Below are positions 1 to 6,074 of a DNA stretch of 7,032 nucleotides, piece after piece. The position numbers and the translations under genes were made by a program. The stretch spans positions 1 through 7,032 of the forward strand of contig JAENIT010000103.1 of assembly GCA_016844365.1 (NCBI GenBank), written 5' to 3'. Source of the stretch: Dehalococcoidia bacterium (GTDB taxonomy: Bacteria; Chloroflexota; Dehalococcoidia; SHYD01; SHYC01). The notes beneath the pieces were generated by a model. The model had not been told where the DNA came from. It did not search any database and worked only from the letters and a program-made list of their open reading frames with translations. Each line of letters begins with the position of its first letter. Position 1 is the first letter of the stretch.

Positions 1-1
1 A

Positions 2-490
2 ACAGCGGGGGCGTATCTAAATGACGCTCAGAACCAAAGGGGACAGGCCGATTTGCTCCGCGTGGTTTCTTTTGTACTTGGCGGAGTCGCTGCTGTTTTT
101 GGCTATTTTTCATTACTTCAACTTCAACTAGGTCCTGATGCAGAGGTCGTTACACGTATCTATCAGTATGCTGCTCGGACGGGAATCTTGGTGTTACTAG
201 TATCCTTTGCGGTGTACGCTGGACGCGAATCCAGTAAACATAGATCACGAGAGAATGAAAGTAAGAGGTTAGCAAATCAACTTTCCACGTTCCGCCCCTT
301 CTTAGCCGAGCTAGACTCCGCTTCACGGGACGACCTTGTAAAAGGAGCCTCGGAGCGCTATTTCCCGGGTTACGACGGGAGTTACGCGGGCGAGAACTTG
401 ATTGAGGCAGCTAAGAAAGTGAAGAGTGATGGGGCCAGCAAAGAGATAGTTGAGCTTCTAACGAACCTGCTCAAGGTATTTCAGAAGTAA
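2..490 (+). CDS. C-terminal part of a two-TM membrane protein, unknown function (5' end outside window)
   Basis: The reading frame is open to the left edge, so this is probably the C-terminal part of a larger protein. A TTG at 53 could serve as a start, but no convincing ribosome site precedes it. The visible part begins with a short polar stretch (AYLNDAQNQRGQ). Two hydrophobic helices follow (about residues 21-41 and 58-74 counted from position 2) with a short loop between them. Next come a very basic, charged stretch (ESSKHRSRENESKR) and a helical soluble tail with a TFRPFLAEL motif. From memory, this resembles coiled-coil plus TM-hairpin proteins whose tail reads roughly HR..E...LA.QL.TF.PFL, often found in accessory or defence-like loci; I cannot name a family. 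The segment is visibly more AT-rich than genes to its right, which fits an accessory region. Function is not recognised. Confidence 0.6.
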   Translation, partial: TAGAYLNDAQNQRGQADLLRVVSFVLGGVAAVFGYFSLLQLQLGPDAEVVTRIYQYAARTGILVLLVSFAVYAGRESSKHRSRENESKRLANQLSTFRPFLAELDSASRDDLVKGASERYFPGYDGSYAGENLIEAAKKVKSDGASKEIVELLTNLLKVFQK

Positions 491-726
491 ACGCGTTTAG
501 GAACGGCGATCATGCTCCGAACTTAATACAAACGCTGATTTGCAGGAAGCTGATCCATTAGAAGTTCGAAGCACACAGGTAATGTCTAGGGCAGAGAATG
601 TCTTGCTAACGGTGGTTTATAGACGGGTGGACGTGCGTGTTTCGCTCTGAATCCTCTTATAACTTCAAACCCAACTTTGCCCATTTAACGGTATAATTAC
701 CCGAAACGTAAAGCTCAAAGGGGCCG
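491..726. other. gene-poor stretch with an isolated -10-like box
   Basis: I see no convincing gene, RNA or strong hairpin here. A perfect TATAAT lies at 692-697, about 30 nt before the small HTH gene, but no -35 hexamer sits at 16-18 nt spacing, so it is only a possible promoter element. An AAAGGGG ribosome-site-like sequence follows at 717-723. Confidence 0.35.
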
Positions 727-858
727 TTGGAAGAAGAGTGGTTAATCTCGCTCAAGGAGGCAGCGGCTCTCTCCGGACTTAGCATCAAGCACCTTGGACT
801 CCTGGCTCGCCGAGGACTCCTCAGGGCGCAGAAGATAGGACGAAACGGTGGGTTTTAG
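727..858 (+). pseudogene. truncated excisionase-like helix-turn-helix gene abutting tRNA-Phe
   Basis: A TTG start at 727, preceded by AAAGGGG, gives 43 residues. Residues 6-40 fit the MerR/excisionase-type HTH used by small DNA-binding proteins: ISLKEAAALSGLS as the first helix and turn, then KHLGLLARRGLL as recognition helix and wing entry, then AQKIGRN. Such domains normally continue with a W-V/L wing strand and a further helix. Here the frame ends after NGGF. Skipping the two G residues at 847-848 would restore N-W-V-L, so a small frameshift is plausible; that alternate frame then runs straight into the tRNA. The gene ends 10 nt from the tRNA 3' CCA. This suggests an excisionase or control-gene remnant at an integration junction. 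Alternatively it could be a real mini-HTH protein; the non-ATG start and short length keep confidence modest. Confidence 0.45.
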
Positions 859-868
859 GGACAAATTG

Positions 869-944
869 TGGTGCCGAGGGGCGGGATCGAACCGCCGACA
901 CCGCGATTTTCAGTCGCGTGCTCTACCGACTGAGCTACCTCGGC
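869..944 (-). tRNA. tRNA-Phe (anticodon GAA)
   Basis: Read on the minus strand this is a complete cloverleaf of 76 nt including the encoded CCA. The acceptor stem GCCGAGG pairs with CCTCGGC. The D arm is GCTC/GAGC, and the anticodon stem CGCGA/TCGCG encloses the loop CTGAAAA, giving anticodon GAA. The variable loop is GTGTC, and the T arm GGCGG/CCGCC has loop TTCGATC. Discriminator A precedes CCA. It delivers phenylalanine at UUY codons. Its 3' end faces the AT-rich left segment, which is the usual target side for tyrosine-recombinase integration. Confidence 0.97.
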
Positions 945-1013
945 ATGGGGCCATTACCATTTGGGGCTGAGCTGGCTGGAGTGGATTTCCGATTCTCATA
1001 TCTTTGCCTACGA

Positions 1014-1043
1014 ATTTTACATCATCTCCACCGCATTTTTCAA
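1014..1043 (-). promoter_or_regulatory. possible sigma70 promoter for tRNA-Phe
   Basis: On the minus strand TTGAAA (1043 to 1038) is followed after 18 nt by TAAAAT (1019 to 1014). It lies between the lipoprotein stop codon and the tRNA, placing a start site roughly 60 nt before the mature tRNA 5' end. This is a hexamer match only. Confidence 0.4.
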
Positions 1044-1061
1044 GCTTAAGGCGCCCAGTTC

Positions 1062-1697
1062 CTAACTGATCCACACCGTGCGCTTGGATTTAACTTCCCA
1101 CAGACTGCCAACCTTCCTCAGATCGTATTCCCAACCGGAGCCGGACAGAGGGCCGGATATGCTGTCCAGCTTCACTGTTGCTGCTGTGCCACTGTTATCG
1201 AGACTGAGAAGGGCGAAGACCCCATAGCTATGCAGCCACGCCCCTCCACGATTGTTGTCCTCCTGGTACAGGCGGATGTACTCTTGAGGCGCGCAGGCCG
1301 CTGGCTGGCCACCTTCGGAGCGCCAGCATCTCAGGATCGCGACTTTGGTAAGGTCTAGAGGACCTAGCTGTCCCCCTTCCTTCGGGACCACTTCTGCGAT
1401 GAGCAGGTTTCTGTTGTCACCCCTGAAAAACCCGAACTCGTTCAGAATGGTGGGGATGACCTCCGCAGGTGTTTGGCTCGCCGCGCGCGCAGTGGGGCTG
1501 GCTGAGGCAGGTGGCGTTTGCTGTACAGCGCCAGTTCTGGGTGTAGCGGTAGGAGCGGCGGAATCTGGCGGTCTTGTGCTCTCAGGAGTGGGGGCGTTGC
1601 TTGGCACACCCTCTCTAGGGGCTGTGCAGCCCCCAAGCACAAAGAGCAGAGCCCCGCAATACAACAGGAAGAGTCGAAATATTTTATGTGCACCCAT
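1062..1697 (-). CDS. lipoprotein with Pro/Ser/Thr-rich linker, unknown C-terminal domain
   Basis: This encodes 211 residues. A basic start and hydrophobic helix (residues 5-22) lead to a lipobox LGGC with Cys24, so it is predicted to be a type II signal-peptide lipoprotein anchored on the outer face of the membrane. Residues 25-80 are a low-complexity Pro/Ser/Thr/Ala linker. The remaining ~130 residues form a compact domain with IPTILNEFGFFRGDN near its start, two cysteines (124 and 135) that could form a disulfide, and a C-terminal pattern GSGWEYDLRKVGSLWEVKSKR that looks like paired beta strands. I do not recognise a named family. The ATG at 1697 was chosen because it gives a proper lipoprotein signal, though the ribosome site in front is weak. 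It is transcribed divergently from the crotonase pair and lies upstream of tRNA-Phe on the same strand. Confidence 0.8.
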   Translation of the reverse strand: MGAHKIFRLFLLYCGALLFVLGGCTAPREGVPSNAPTPESTRPPDSAAPTATPRTGAVQQTPPASASPTARAASQTPAEVIPTILNEFGFFRGDNRNLLIAEVVPKEGGQLGPLDLTKVAILRCWRSEGGQPAACAPQEYIRLYQEDNNRGGAWLHSYGVFALLSLDNSGTAATVKLDSISGPLSGSGWEYDLRKVGSLWEVKSKRTVWIS

Positions 1698-1755
1698 ACC
1701 AACATCTTGAGTATAATACTATGAGGCTTAGAAGGCTACTGTGCGCTTTCCGCCC

Positions 1756-1784
1756 TTGACATAGCGCTTCCATTGGGCGATAAT
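1756..1784 (+). promoter_or_regulatory. strong sigma70-type promoter for the crotonase pair
   Basis: A perfect TTGACA (1756-1761) and GATAAT (1779-1784) are separated by exactly 17 nt. Initiation about 7 nt further on would give a leader of nearly 60 nt before the AAGGAGG ribosome site (1838-1844) of the first crotonase gene. Confidence 0.75.
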
Positions 1785-1848
1785 CGGCCAAAGGTTGCAG
1801 CAGATGTTTCCACTTCTCAGATCAAAATCAAAAGGATAAGGAGGCTCC

Positions 1849-2634
1849 ATGTTTACACCATCAAACGACAATTGCAAGTACGAGGTCAGGGACCACGTTG
1901 CCTGGGTGGGACTGAACCGCCCGGAACAACTGAATGCCCTCAACTACTACATCAGGCAGGCCATCGGAGAGTGCATGATAGAGGCCGGAAACGATGACGA
2001 TGTTTGGGTGGTGGTTGTATACGGCGAGGGCGGGAGAGCGTTCTGCGCCGGCAACGATCTGAAGGAGATGGCCGCCGCGGATGCACGGGGTGAAGCTGCC
2101 CTACGGGGATATACAGGTGGCCCTGAGGTCTACGCCTGCCCTAAGCCCGTTATCGCGGCCATCGACGGCTACTGCCTGGCCGGTGGTATGCAGCTATCGG
2201 CTCGCTGCGATATGCGTATCGCCACCGAGAAGTCCCGCTTCGGCATGCCCGAGTCTCGCCGCAGCCTCACCCCTGCAGGCACATGGGACACCCCAGAGCG
2301 CTTCTTCCCCATCGGTGAGGCGTTGTGGATCATGCTGAGCGGCACCCACATCACCGCCGAGCGGTGTTACCAGTTGGGCTTCCTTCAGGCCGTGGTCCCT
2401 GATCGTGATGCCCTCTTTGCCGAGGCGGAGCGGATGGCAGGTGAGCTAAAGCTGAGCGCTCCCCTGGCAGTGCGAGCGTTGAAGTACGTCGCCAGGGAAG
2501 GGCATTACTACCCCGTAGAAGTCTCTTTGAAGATGGGTTTGGACCTGAAGGCTAAGGTCTCCACGTCCGAGGACCGGCTGGAGGGCCCCAAGGCTTTCTC
2601 CGAGAAGCGCGCTCCCCAGTGGAAGGGTCGTTAG
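1849..2634 (+). CDS. crotonase-superfamily (enoyl-CoA hydratase/isomerase) protein, copy 1
   Basis: The 261-residue length is normal for a single-domain crotonase. These cytosolic enzymes bind acyl-CoA and stabilise an enolate in an oxyanion hole. Visible signatures are the N-terminal strand with LNRPEQLNALN (residues 22-32), the first oxyanion-hole loop GGRAFCAGNDL (61-71), PKPVIAAIDGYCLAGGMQL (98-116) with the second oxyanion-hole glycine, and FGMPE (131-135). By alignment to rat mitochondrial hydratase, Glu164 is kept as Glu135 but Glu144 is replaced by Gln115. The loop that usually reads PGxGG is TPAGTWDTPE, without the GG. The C-terminus ends SEDRLEGPKAF...PQWKGR, as in other family members. 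AAGGAGG lies 4 nt before the ATG. It probably acts on a CoA thioester, but the missing Glu argues against simply calling it a hydratase; isomerase or another crotonase activity is possible. The next gene, 41 nt on, is a close paralog. Confidence 0.93.
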   Translation: MFTPSNDNCKYEVRDHVAWVGLNRPEQLNALNYYIRQAIGECMIEAGNDDDVWVVVVYGEGGRAFCAGNDLKEMAAADARGEAALRGYTGGPEVYACPKPVIAAIDGYCLAGGMQLSARCDMRIATEKSRFGMPESRRSLTPAGTWDTPERFFPIGEALWIMLSGTHITAERCYQLGFLQAVVPDRDALFAEAERMAGELKLSAPLAVRALKYVAREGHYYPVEVSLKMGLDLKAKVSTSEDRLEGPKAFSEKRAPQWKGR

Positions 2635-2675
2635 AGCGGTAGGTTAGAAATCATTGGGAGTGAAGGGGAGGAGCT

Positions 2676-3473
2676 ATGGCACTCACAACAGAAGCAGTCC
2701 TTTACGAGAAGAAGGGGCGTATAGGATATGTAACCCTTAATCGCCCTGAGGCGTTGAACGCCCTAAACACCGATATTCGCCAAGGCCTTGCTGAGGCGAT
2801 GGCGGAGGTTGGTAAGGACGACGACGTTCTGGTGGTTATTATGACCGGCGCTGGGGGACGAGCCTTCTGCGCCGGGATGGACCTCAAGCAGAGGGCCAAA
2901 CAGAGGGCACAACTGGACGCAGCAGGTGGCCCGGAGGCTGGCGCAGGGCGTACCGGCCCAGAACCGGTGTGGGCCTGCCCTAAACCCATTATAGCAGCCA
3001 TCGATGGGTATGCCTTGGCCGGTGGCATGCAACTTTCGGCCCGCTGCGACATCCGAGTCGCCACTGAGAAGTCCATGTTCGGGATGCCTGAAGCACGCCG
3101 CAGCCTTACCCCAGTGGGCGGCATCGATACGCCTGAGCGTTTCGTCCCCCTGGGGGAAGCTCTGTATATACTCCTTACGGGCAGCCACCTTCCCGCTTCC
3201 AGGATGTACCAGTTGGGGTTCCTTCAGTCCGTGGTGCCCGACCGGGATGCCTTGTTTGTCGAGGCGGAGCGCATCGCTAGTGAGATCATGATGTGTGCGC
3301 CTCTGGCGGTGCAGGCCCTAAAGTACGTGGCCAAAGAGGGTCGCTACTATGGCATAGAGGTCTCCTCCAGGATGGGGCTGGACCTCAAGAGAAGGTCATC
3401 TGAGTCGGAGGACCGGTTGGAAGGACCCAAAGCCTTCGCGGAGAAGCGGCTTCCCCAGTGGAAGGGCCGGTAG
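2676..3473 (+). CDS. crotonase-superfamily (enoyl-CoA hydratase/isomerase) protein, copy 2
   Basis: This 265-residue paralog follows copy 1 after 41 nt, with an AAGGGGAGGAG ribosome site (2663-2673) just before the ATG, so the two are probably cotranscribed. It has LNRPEALNALN (21-31), the oxyanion loop GGRAFCAGMDL (60-70), the second motif AIDGYALAGGMQL (108-120) and FGMPE (135-139). Like copy 1 it has Gln (119) where classical hydratase has Glu144, and keeps the Glu164 equivalent (Glu139). Unlike copy 1 its active-site loop keeps GG (TPVGGIDTPE). From CPKP onward the two align without gaps over 165 residues with about 40 differences by hand count. Before that, the region after the first oxyanion loop differs in length and sequence (residues 71-98, rich in Ala/Gly/Arg), where substrate-binding loops vary in this family. 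Likely a CoA-thioester isomerase or lyase-type crotonase; the substrate is unknown. Confidence 0.93.
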   Translation: MALTTEAVLYEKKGRIGYVTLNRPEALNALNTDIRQGLAEAMAEVGKDDDVLVVIMTGAGGRAFCAGMDLKQRAKQRAQLDAAGGPEAGAGRTGPEPVWACPKPIIAAIDGYALAGGMQLSARCDIRVATEKSMFGMPEARRSLTPVGGIDTPERFVPLGEALYILLTGSHLPASRMYQLGFLQSVVPDRDALFVEAERIASEIMMCAPLAVQALKYVAKEGRYYGIEVSSRMGLDLKRRSSESEDRLEGPKAFAEKRLPQWKGR

Positions 3474-3501
3474 ACAGAAAGAATTTAGCGCGGTAGCAAT
3501 T

Positions 3502-3553
3502 GTAGGGGCAGGTTTCATCCTTCGACAGGCTCTGGACAGGAACCTGCCCCTAC
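3502..3553. repeat. composite palindromic repeat (GTAGGGGCAGGTT arms)
   Basis: Thirteen-base perfect arms (3502-3514 and 3541-3553) enclose a 26-nt centre containing CCTTCGACAGGCTC. The same arm sequence recurs as a nearly gapless palindrome at 6554-6582, so this copy looks like that palindrome with an extra unit in the middle. It lies between two convergent genes and could also end transcription from both sides, but there is no clear T-run on either strand. Confidence 0.8.
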
Positions 3554-3573
3554 TGCTTATTGTAAGTTAAGGG

Positions 3574-4689
3574 TCATTGGCTCCTCTGCAAGTGTCGCCT
3601 CGTCAACCATCCTGCTCCAGCTAGCAGGGCACCCAGAGCTACTAGTAGGAGAGCGCTAGAGCTGGTCCTGTCACCGGTGCGGGGCAAGGTTAGTGGAGCG
3701 GGGACAGAGCTTGGCGCTGGGGTAGAACCTGCTGGTTGGAGGGCCTCCTCAGCCCGGTACTCCACCGGCGGAATGGACTTCAGGTACAGGGCGATGGAGC
3801 GGGCATCGGTATCGCTCAAGTACTGGAATCGGTTCTTGATCTGGTCGGCCATAGCCCCTTTGATTTCTTTGCCGTTGGGTCGCAGCTTGGTCTTCAGGGC
3901 CCTGGTAATCTGTTCCACGCTCCAGTCGCCGATCCCCGTCTCTGGATCTGGAGTGATGTTGGCCACCGGCTCCGGGTCCTGGCCAGGTGGGCGCAGGACG
4001 TTCCCCGCCAGAAACTTGGATCGGTCGACGCTCCCGTCCGGTAGTCTAGGGGTGTGGCACCCAGTGCAACGGGCCAAGGTCACCAGGAGCTCACCCCGTC
4101 TAGGGCCTTCTCCTGGGGAGAAGCGGGGCGATGATGCCGCAAAGCTGGGTTCCCGAGGCTCCGTCTGGAGCTGCCGGGCTGGTGGCTTGTTTTTCACCGG
4201 ATCGATGGAGCGAAGGAATGCAACGATGTGCTCCATCTCATCGTCGGGAATGGCGTGGTAGGTGCCGTAGGGCATGGACGTGTGGAGAATTCGGCCATCG
4301 GGCCGAACGCCATCCTGAATAGCCCGTATAATGTCTTGGTCTGACCACGCGCCAATGCCCGTTTCTGGGTCGGGAGTAATGTTGGCCACAGGCACCGTCC
4401 CTGCGCCTCCTGGGAGGGTTATGGTGGTTCCGTAGGGGGCGGTGGCAGGGCCGGAAGTGGGCCCGCCGGGCCGCTGGCCCGCAAAGTTCCGCCCGTGGCA
4501 CCCAGTGCAACCGACAAGACGGACCAAGTACTCCCCTTTAGCCTTGTCTCCAGCCCCAGATGGGGTTGCCTCTGCTGCCGTAGGCCCTGCCAGCCCTGCT
4601 AGAAGGGCAGCACCTATAACCGCCGCGCTGGCGGAAACTACGAGGGCGATAATTTTCCCCAAGGCTAGTCTTTTCCTTCTCTCTTTCAC
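3574..4689 (-). CDS. exported diheme cytochrome c with C-terminal LPXTG-type sorting signal
   Basis: This encodes 371 residues from a GTG start with AAGGAGAG 7 nt upstream. A Sec signal follows: basic KERRKR, hydrophobic core about 10-34, likely cleavage after AEA (41). Two class I cytochrome c domains follow, each with CTGCH (61-65 and 208-212), a VANITPDPETGIGxWS motif (101-116 and 242-257) and a likely axial methionine (Met139 and Met280). The NITPDPETGIG motif is typical of cytochrome subunits of membrane dehydrogenases. After a Pro/Ser linker come LPRTG (335-339), a hydrophobic helix (344-361) and a basic tail (TRRHLQR), the architecture of a sortase-processed wall anchor; if no sortase acts, the helix would simply tether the protein. 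It is last in a three-gene operon, 52 nt after the CopD-like gene. The near-identical halves suggest internal duplication. It should carry electrons at the cell exterior; the partner oxidase or dehydrogenase is not visible. Confidence 0.93.
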   Translation of the reverse strand: MKERRKRLALGKIIALVVSASAAVIGAALLAGLAGPTAAEATPSGAGDKAKGEYLVRLVGCTGCHGRNFAGQRPGGPTSGPATAPYGTTITLPGGAGTVPVANITPDPETGIGAWSDQDIIRAIQDGVRPDGRILHTSMPYGTYHAIPDDEMEHIVAFLRSIDPVKNKPPARQLQTEPREPSFAASSPRFSPGEGPRRGELLVTLARCTGCHTPRLPDGSVDRSKFLAGNVLRPPGQDPEPVANITPDPETGIGDWSVEQITRALKTKLRPNGKEIKGAMADQIKNRFQYLSDTDARSIALYLKSIPPVEYRAEEALQPAGSTPAPSSVPAPLTLPRTGDRTSSSALLLVALGALLAGAGWLTRRHLQRSQ

Positions 4690-4741
4690 TGGCTTCTCTC
4701 CTTAAAGCTCAAAAAGTGTAAAGTGTAATCTGAAGACTCTG

Positions 4742-5332
4742 TCAATGTAATGTGTAGACCATGTACACCGCGCACATCACGATGAAAATCCCCAAGACAA
4801 GGTTGACAGTGGCTAGGGCCAGCATCTGTCTTCGTAAGCTCAGTACCTCAGGGGACTCTCCACTCTCTTCTTGACCAGCTCCTGCGGATGCCAGGGCAGT
4901 AGCGTGGGAGGCTGCCTTTTCCATGCGTGGGAGCACCACAAAGGATACTAGGGCATTCACCCCAAGGGAAATCACCACCAAGATGTGCTTGATGAGGAGG
5001 GCGAACCCGTAGGGGGTGTCTCGCAAGACCTCCAGTTGCTCCCATGACGTTACCGATGGCGACAGACCAAAGGAAGCGGTGTCGCCGGGTGGAGGCCGCA
5101 CGGCGGGGCTGAAGGCCATGTTCCAAAGGCCTGTGGGCAGGAGAAACAGGATGGCGAGCCAGAGGACCAGCGTGATCCATCGCAAGATGGGCAATCGCCT
5201 CTCCACAGACAAGGTGGACATTGGCAGGGCCAGAACTAGGGCATTGAACAGCAAGCTTCCCACCCAGGAGAGGGCTGCTATGGTGTGCATCACCAGGGAC
5301 ACTAGTAACAGCAAGGAACCTAGGGACATCAC
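4742..5332 (-). CDS. four-TM membrane protein, CopD-like
   Basis: This encodes 196 residues starting at GTG 5332, or at the adjacent ATG 5329; a GGGAGG lies somewhat far upstream. Four hydrophobic helices are visible: about 5-33, 49-74, 108-134 and 167-192. A long loop after helix 2 (75-107) and a hydrophilic loop after helix 3 (137-165) connect them. Helix 1 carries HTIAALSWVG (His16, Trp23), and helix 3 begins with KHILVV (His116). The H-x6-W-x-G pattern in the first helix recalls CopD/copper-export and related integral membrane families, and the two helix histidines could bind copper or heme; this is similarity by eye only. The gene lies between a lipoprotein gene (59 nt gap) and a diheme cytochrome c gene (52 nt gap) on the same strand, so it is probably the membrane component of that module. 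A b-type cytochrome-like role is an alternative. Confidence 0.65.
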   Translation of the reverse strand: MMSLGSLLLLVSLVMHTIAALSWVGSLLFNALVLALPMSTLSVERRLPILRWITLVLWLAILFLLPTGLWNMAFSPAVRPPPGDTASFGLSPSVTSWEQLEVLRDTPYGFALLIKHILVVISLGVNALVSFVVLPRMEKAASHATALASAGAGQEESGESPEVLSLRRQMLALATVNLVLGIFIVMCAVYMVYTLH

Positions 5333-5391
5333 GGTGCTACAAAAGACCTCCCTTAAGTATTGAGACTGTCGGAGCCTTCATCCCCTTCCCT

Positions 5392-5976
5392 CTACTGCAT
5401 AGCGAAGGTAACGCTGACCTCTAGGGGTGGAGTTGAAGACGAGTGGTCGTTGCTCTGGACCTCCACAGTCACGGAATGGCTCCCGGGCCGCAACCCTGTG
5501 AAATTGAAGGTGGTCCAGGGCCCCCGCTTCTCCTCGTTGTTCAGGTACACGTGCACGTGGCCCTGTCCGATCCGGTTACGTCCACCGGGCGACACTAATC
5601 GGATACCATCGACCTGGTATTCCACTCGCGCAGTACCACCGGAAAGGACATCCCCTGGCTTTGGCGAGAGGATGCGTAAGGTCACTCCTCCTGCGCTGGC
5701 TGCTGGCGATTGCGGGGATCCTGTGGATGGAGCTGCCGCTCCAGGAAGTGGCGACGCAGAGGTCGGCGTAGCACTTGAAGGGGGTGTGGGAGAGGATGCC
5801 GCCGACGCAGGCGTAGCCGTGGGAACGGCCACGGTCGCCGCCGGGGGAGAAGGGCTTCTCTGTACCTCAGATGCCCCTGTGTTAGAAGGGCTGCCAGAAC
5901 TTGTGCATGCTACAACTCCAATCCCTAAGACAAGGCCGAGAAGGGTAATGACGCACAATTGATGTGCATGCCTCAT
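5392..5976 (-). CDS. lipoprotein with His-rich-motif beta-sandwich-like domain
   Basis: This encodes 194 residues. ATG 5976 has GGAGG 7 nt upstream. A hydrophobic segment (8-23) ends in a lipobox VVAC with Cys24, so the protein should be lipid-anchored outside the membrane. Residues 25-97 are a Pro/Ser/Thr/Ala linker. The final ~100 residues look like an Ig-like beta sandwich: VTLRILSPKPGDVLSGG, then GQGHVHVYLN (137-146), FTGLRPGSHSVTVEV (159-173) and SNDH (175-178). His140, 142, 167 and 178 could group as metal ligands. The GHxHVYL...GxHxxxV...NDH pattern is familiar from small exported domains of unknown function (DUF4399-like, uncertain). It is the first gene of an operon with the CopD-like protein and the diheme cytochrome, downstream of a near-consensus promoter, which suggests metal binding or a structural role in that envelope module. 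Confidence 0.8.
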   Translation of the reverse strand: MRHAHQLCVITLLGLVLGIGVVACTSSGSPSNTGASEVQRSPSPPAATVAVPTATPASAASSPTPPSSATPTSASPLPGAAAPSTGSPQSPAASAGGVTLRILSPKPGDVLSGGTARVEYQVDGIRLVSPGGRNRIGQGHVHVYLNNEEKRGPWTTFNFTGLRPGSHSVTVEVQSNDHSSSTPPLEVSVTFAMQ

Positions 5977-6074
5977 GGGTATTCCTCCGTTGTTTTCTTA
6001 GGATGTATCGCCACGCTGCCAGCCAGGCTTTGCAGACAGTTAGCTCCTCCGGTTGGCCAGCTCAAAATTATATG

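Noticed and set aside
873..944. Open frame across the tRNA on the plus strand continuing the HTH gene
   Set aside because: The translated peptide (GRDRTADTAIF...) is the antisense of tRNA-Phe, a well-known artefact; the cloverleaf fully explains the sequence.
1710..1718. TATAAT/TATTAT in the divergent region as the lipoprotein promoter
   Set aside because: No -35 hexamer at suitable spacing on either strand; the box is AT-rich and symmetric and may be chance.
1345..1724. Long open frames on the plus strand opposite the lipoprotein gene
   Set aside because: They are shadows created by the Pro/Ser/Ala-rich linker codons. They lack ribosome sites and recognisable domains, while the minus frame has a clear lipobox.
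2702..3188. Antisense open frames opposite the second crotonase
   Set aside because: The sense frame has full crotonase motifs and a strong ribosome site; the antisense frames show no domain and reflect GC-rich codon structure.
4711..4729. Short tandem AAGTGTA units between the CopD-like and cytochrome genes
   Set aside because: Only two copies of seven bases; too short to call a repeat element.
4717..4745. TTGACA on the minus strand before the cytochrome gene as an internal promoter
   Set aside because: The -35 hexamer is exact but no good -10 occurs at 16-18 nt; the best candidate TACACT needs a 19-nt spacer. The operon promoter at 6075-6103 is a sufficient explanation.
5360..5962. 200-codon plus-strand frame opposite the His-motif lipoprotein
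   Set aside because: The minus frame has a signal peptide, lipobox, ribosome site and promoter; the plus frame is low-complexity in the same linker region.
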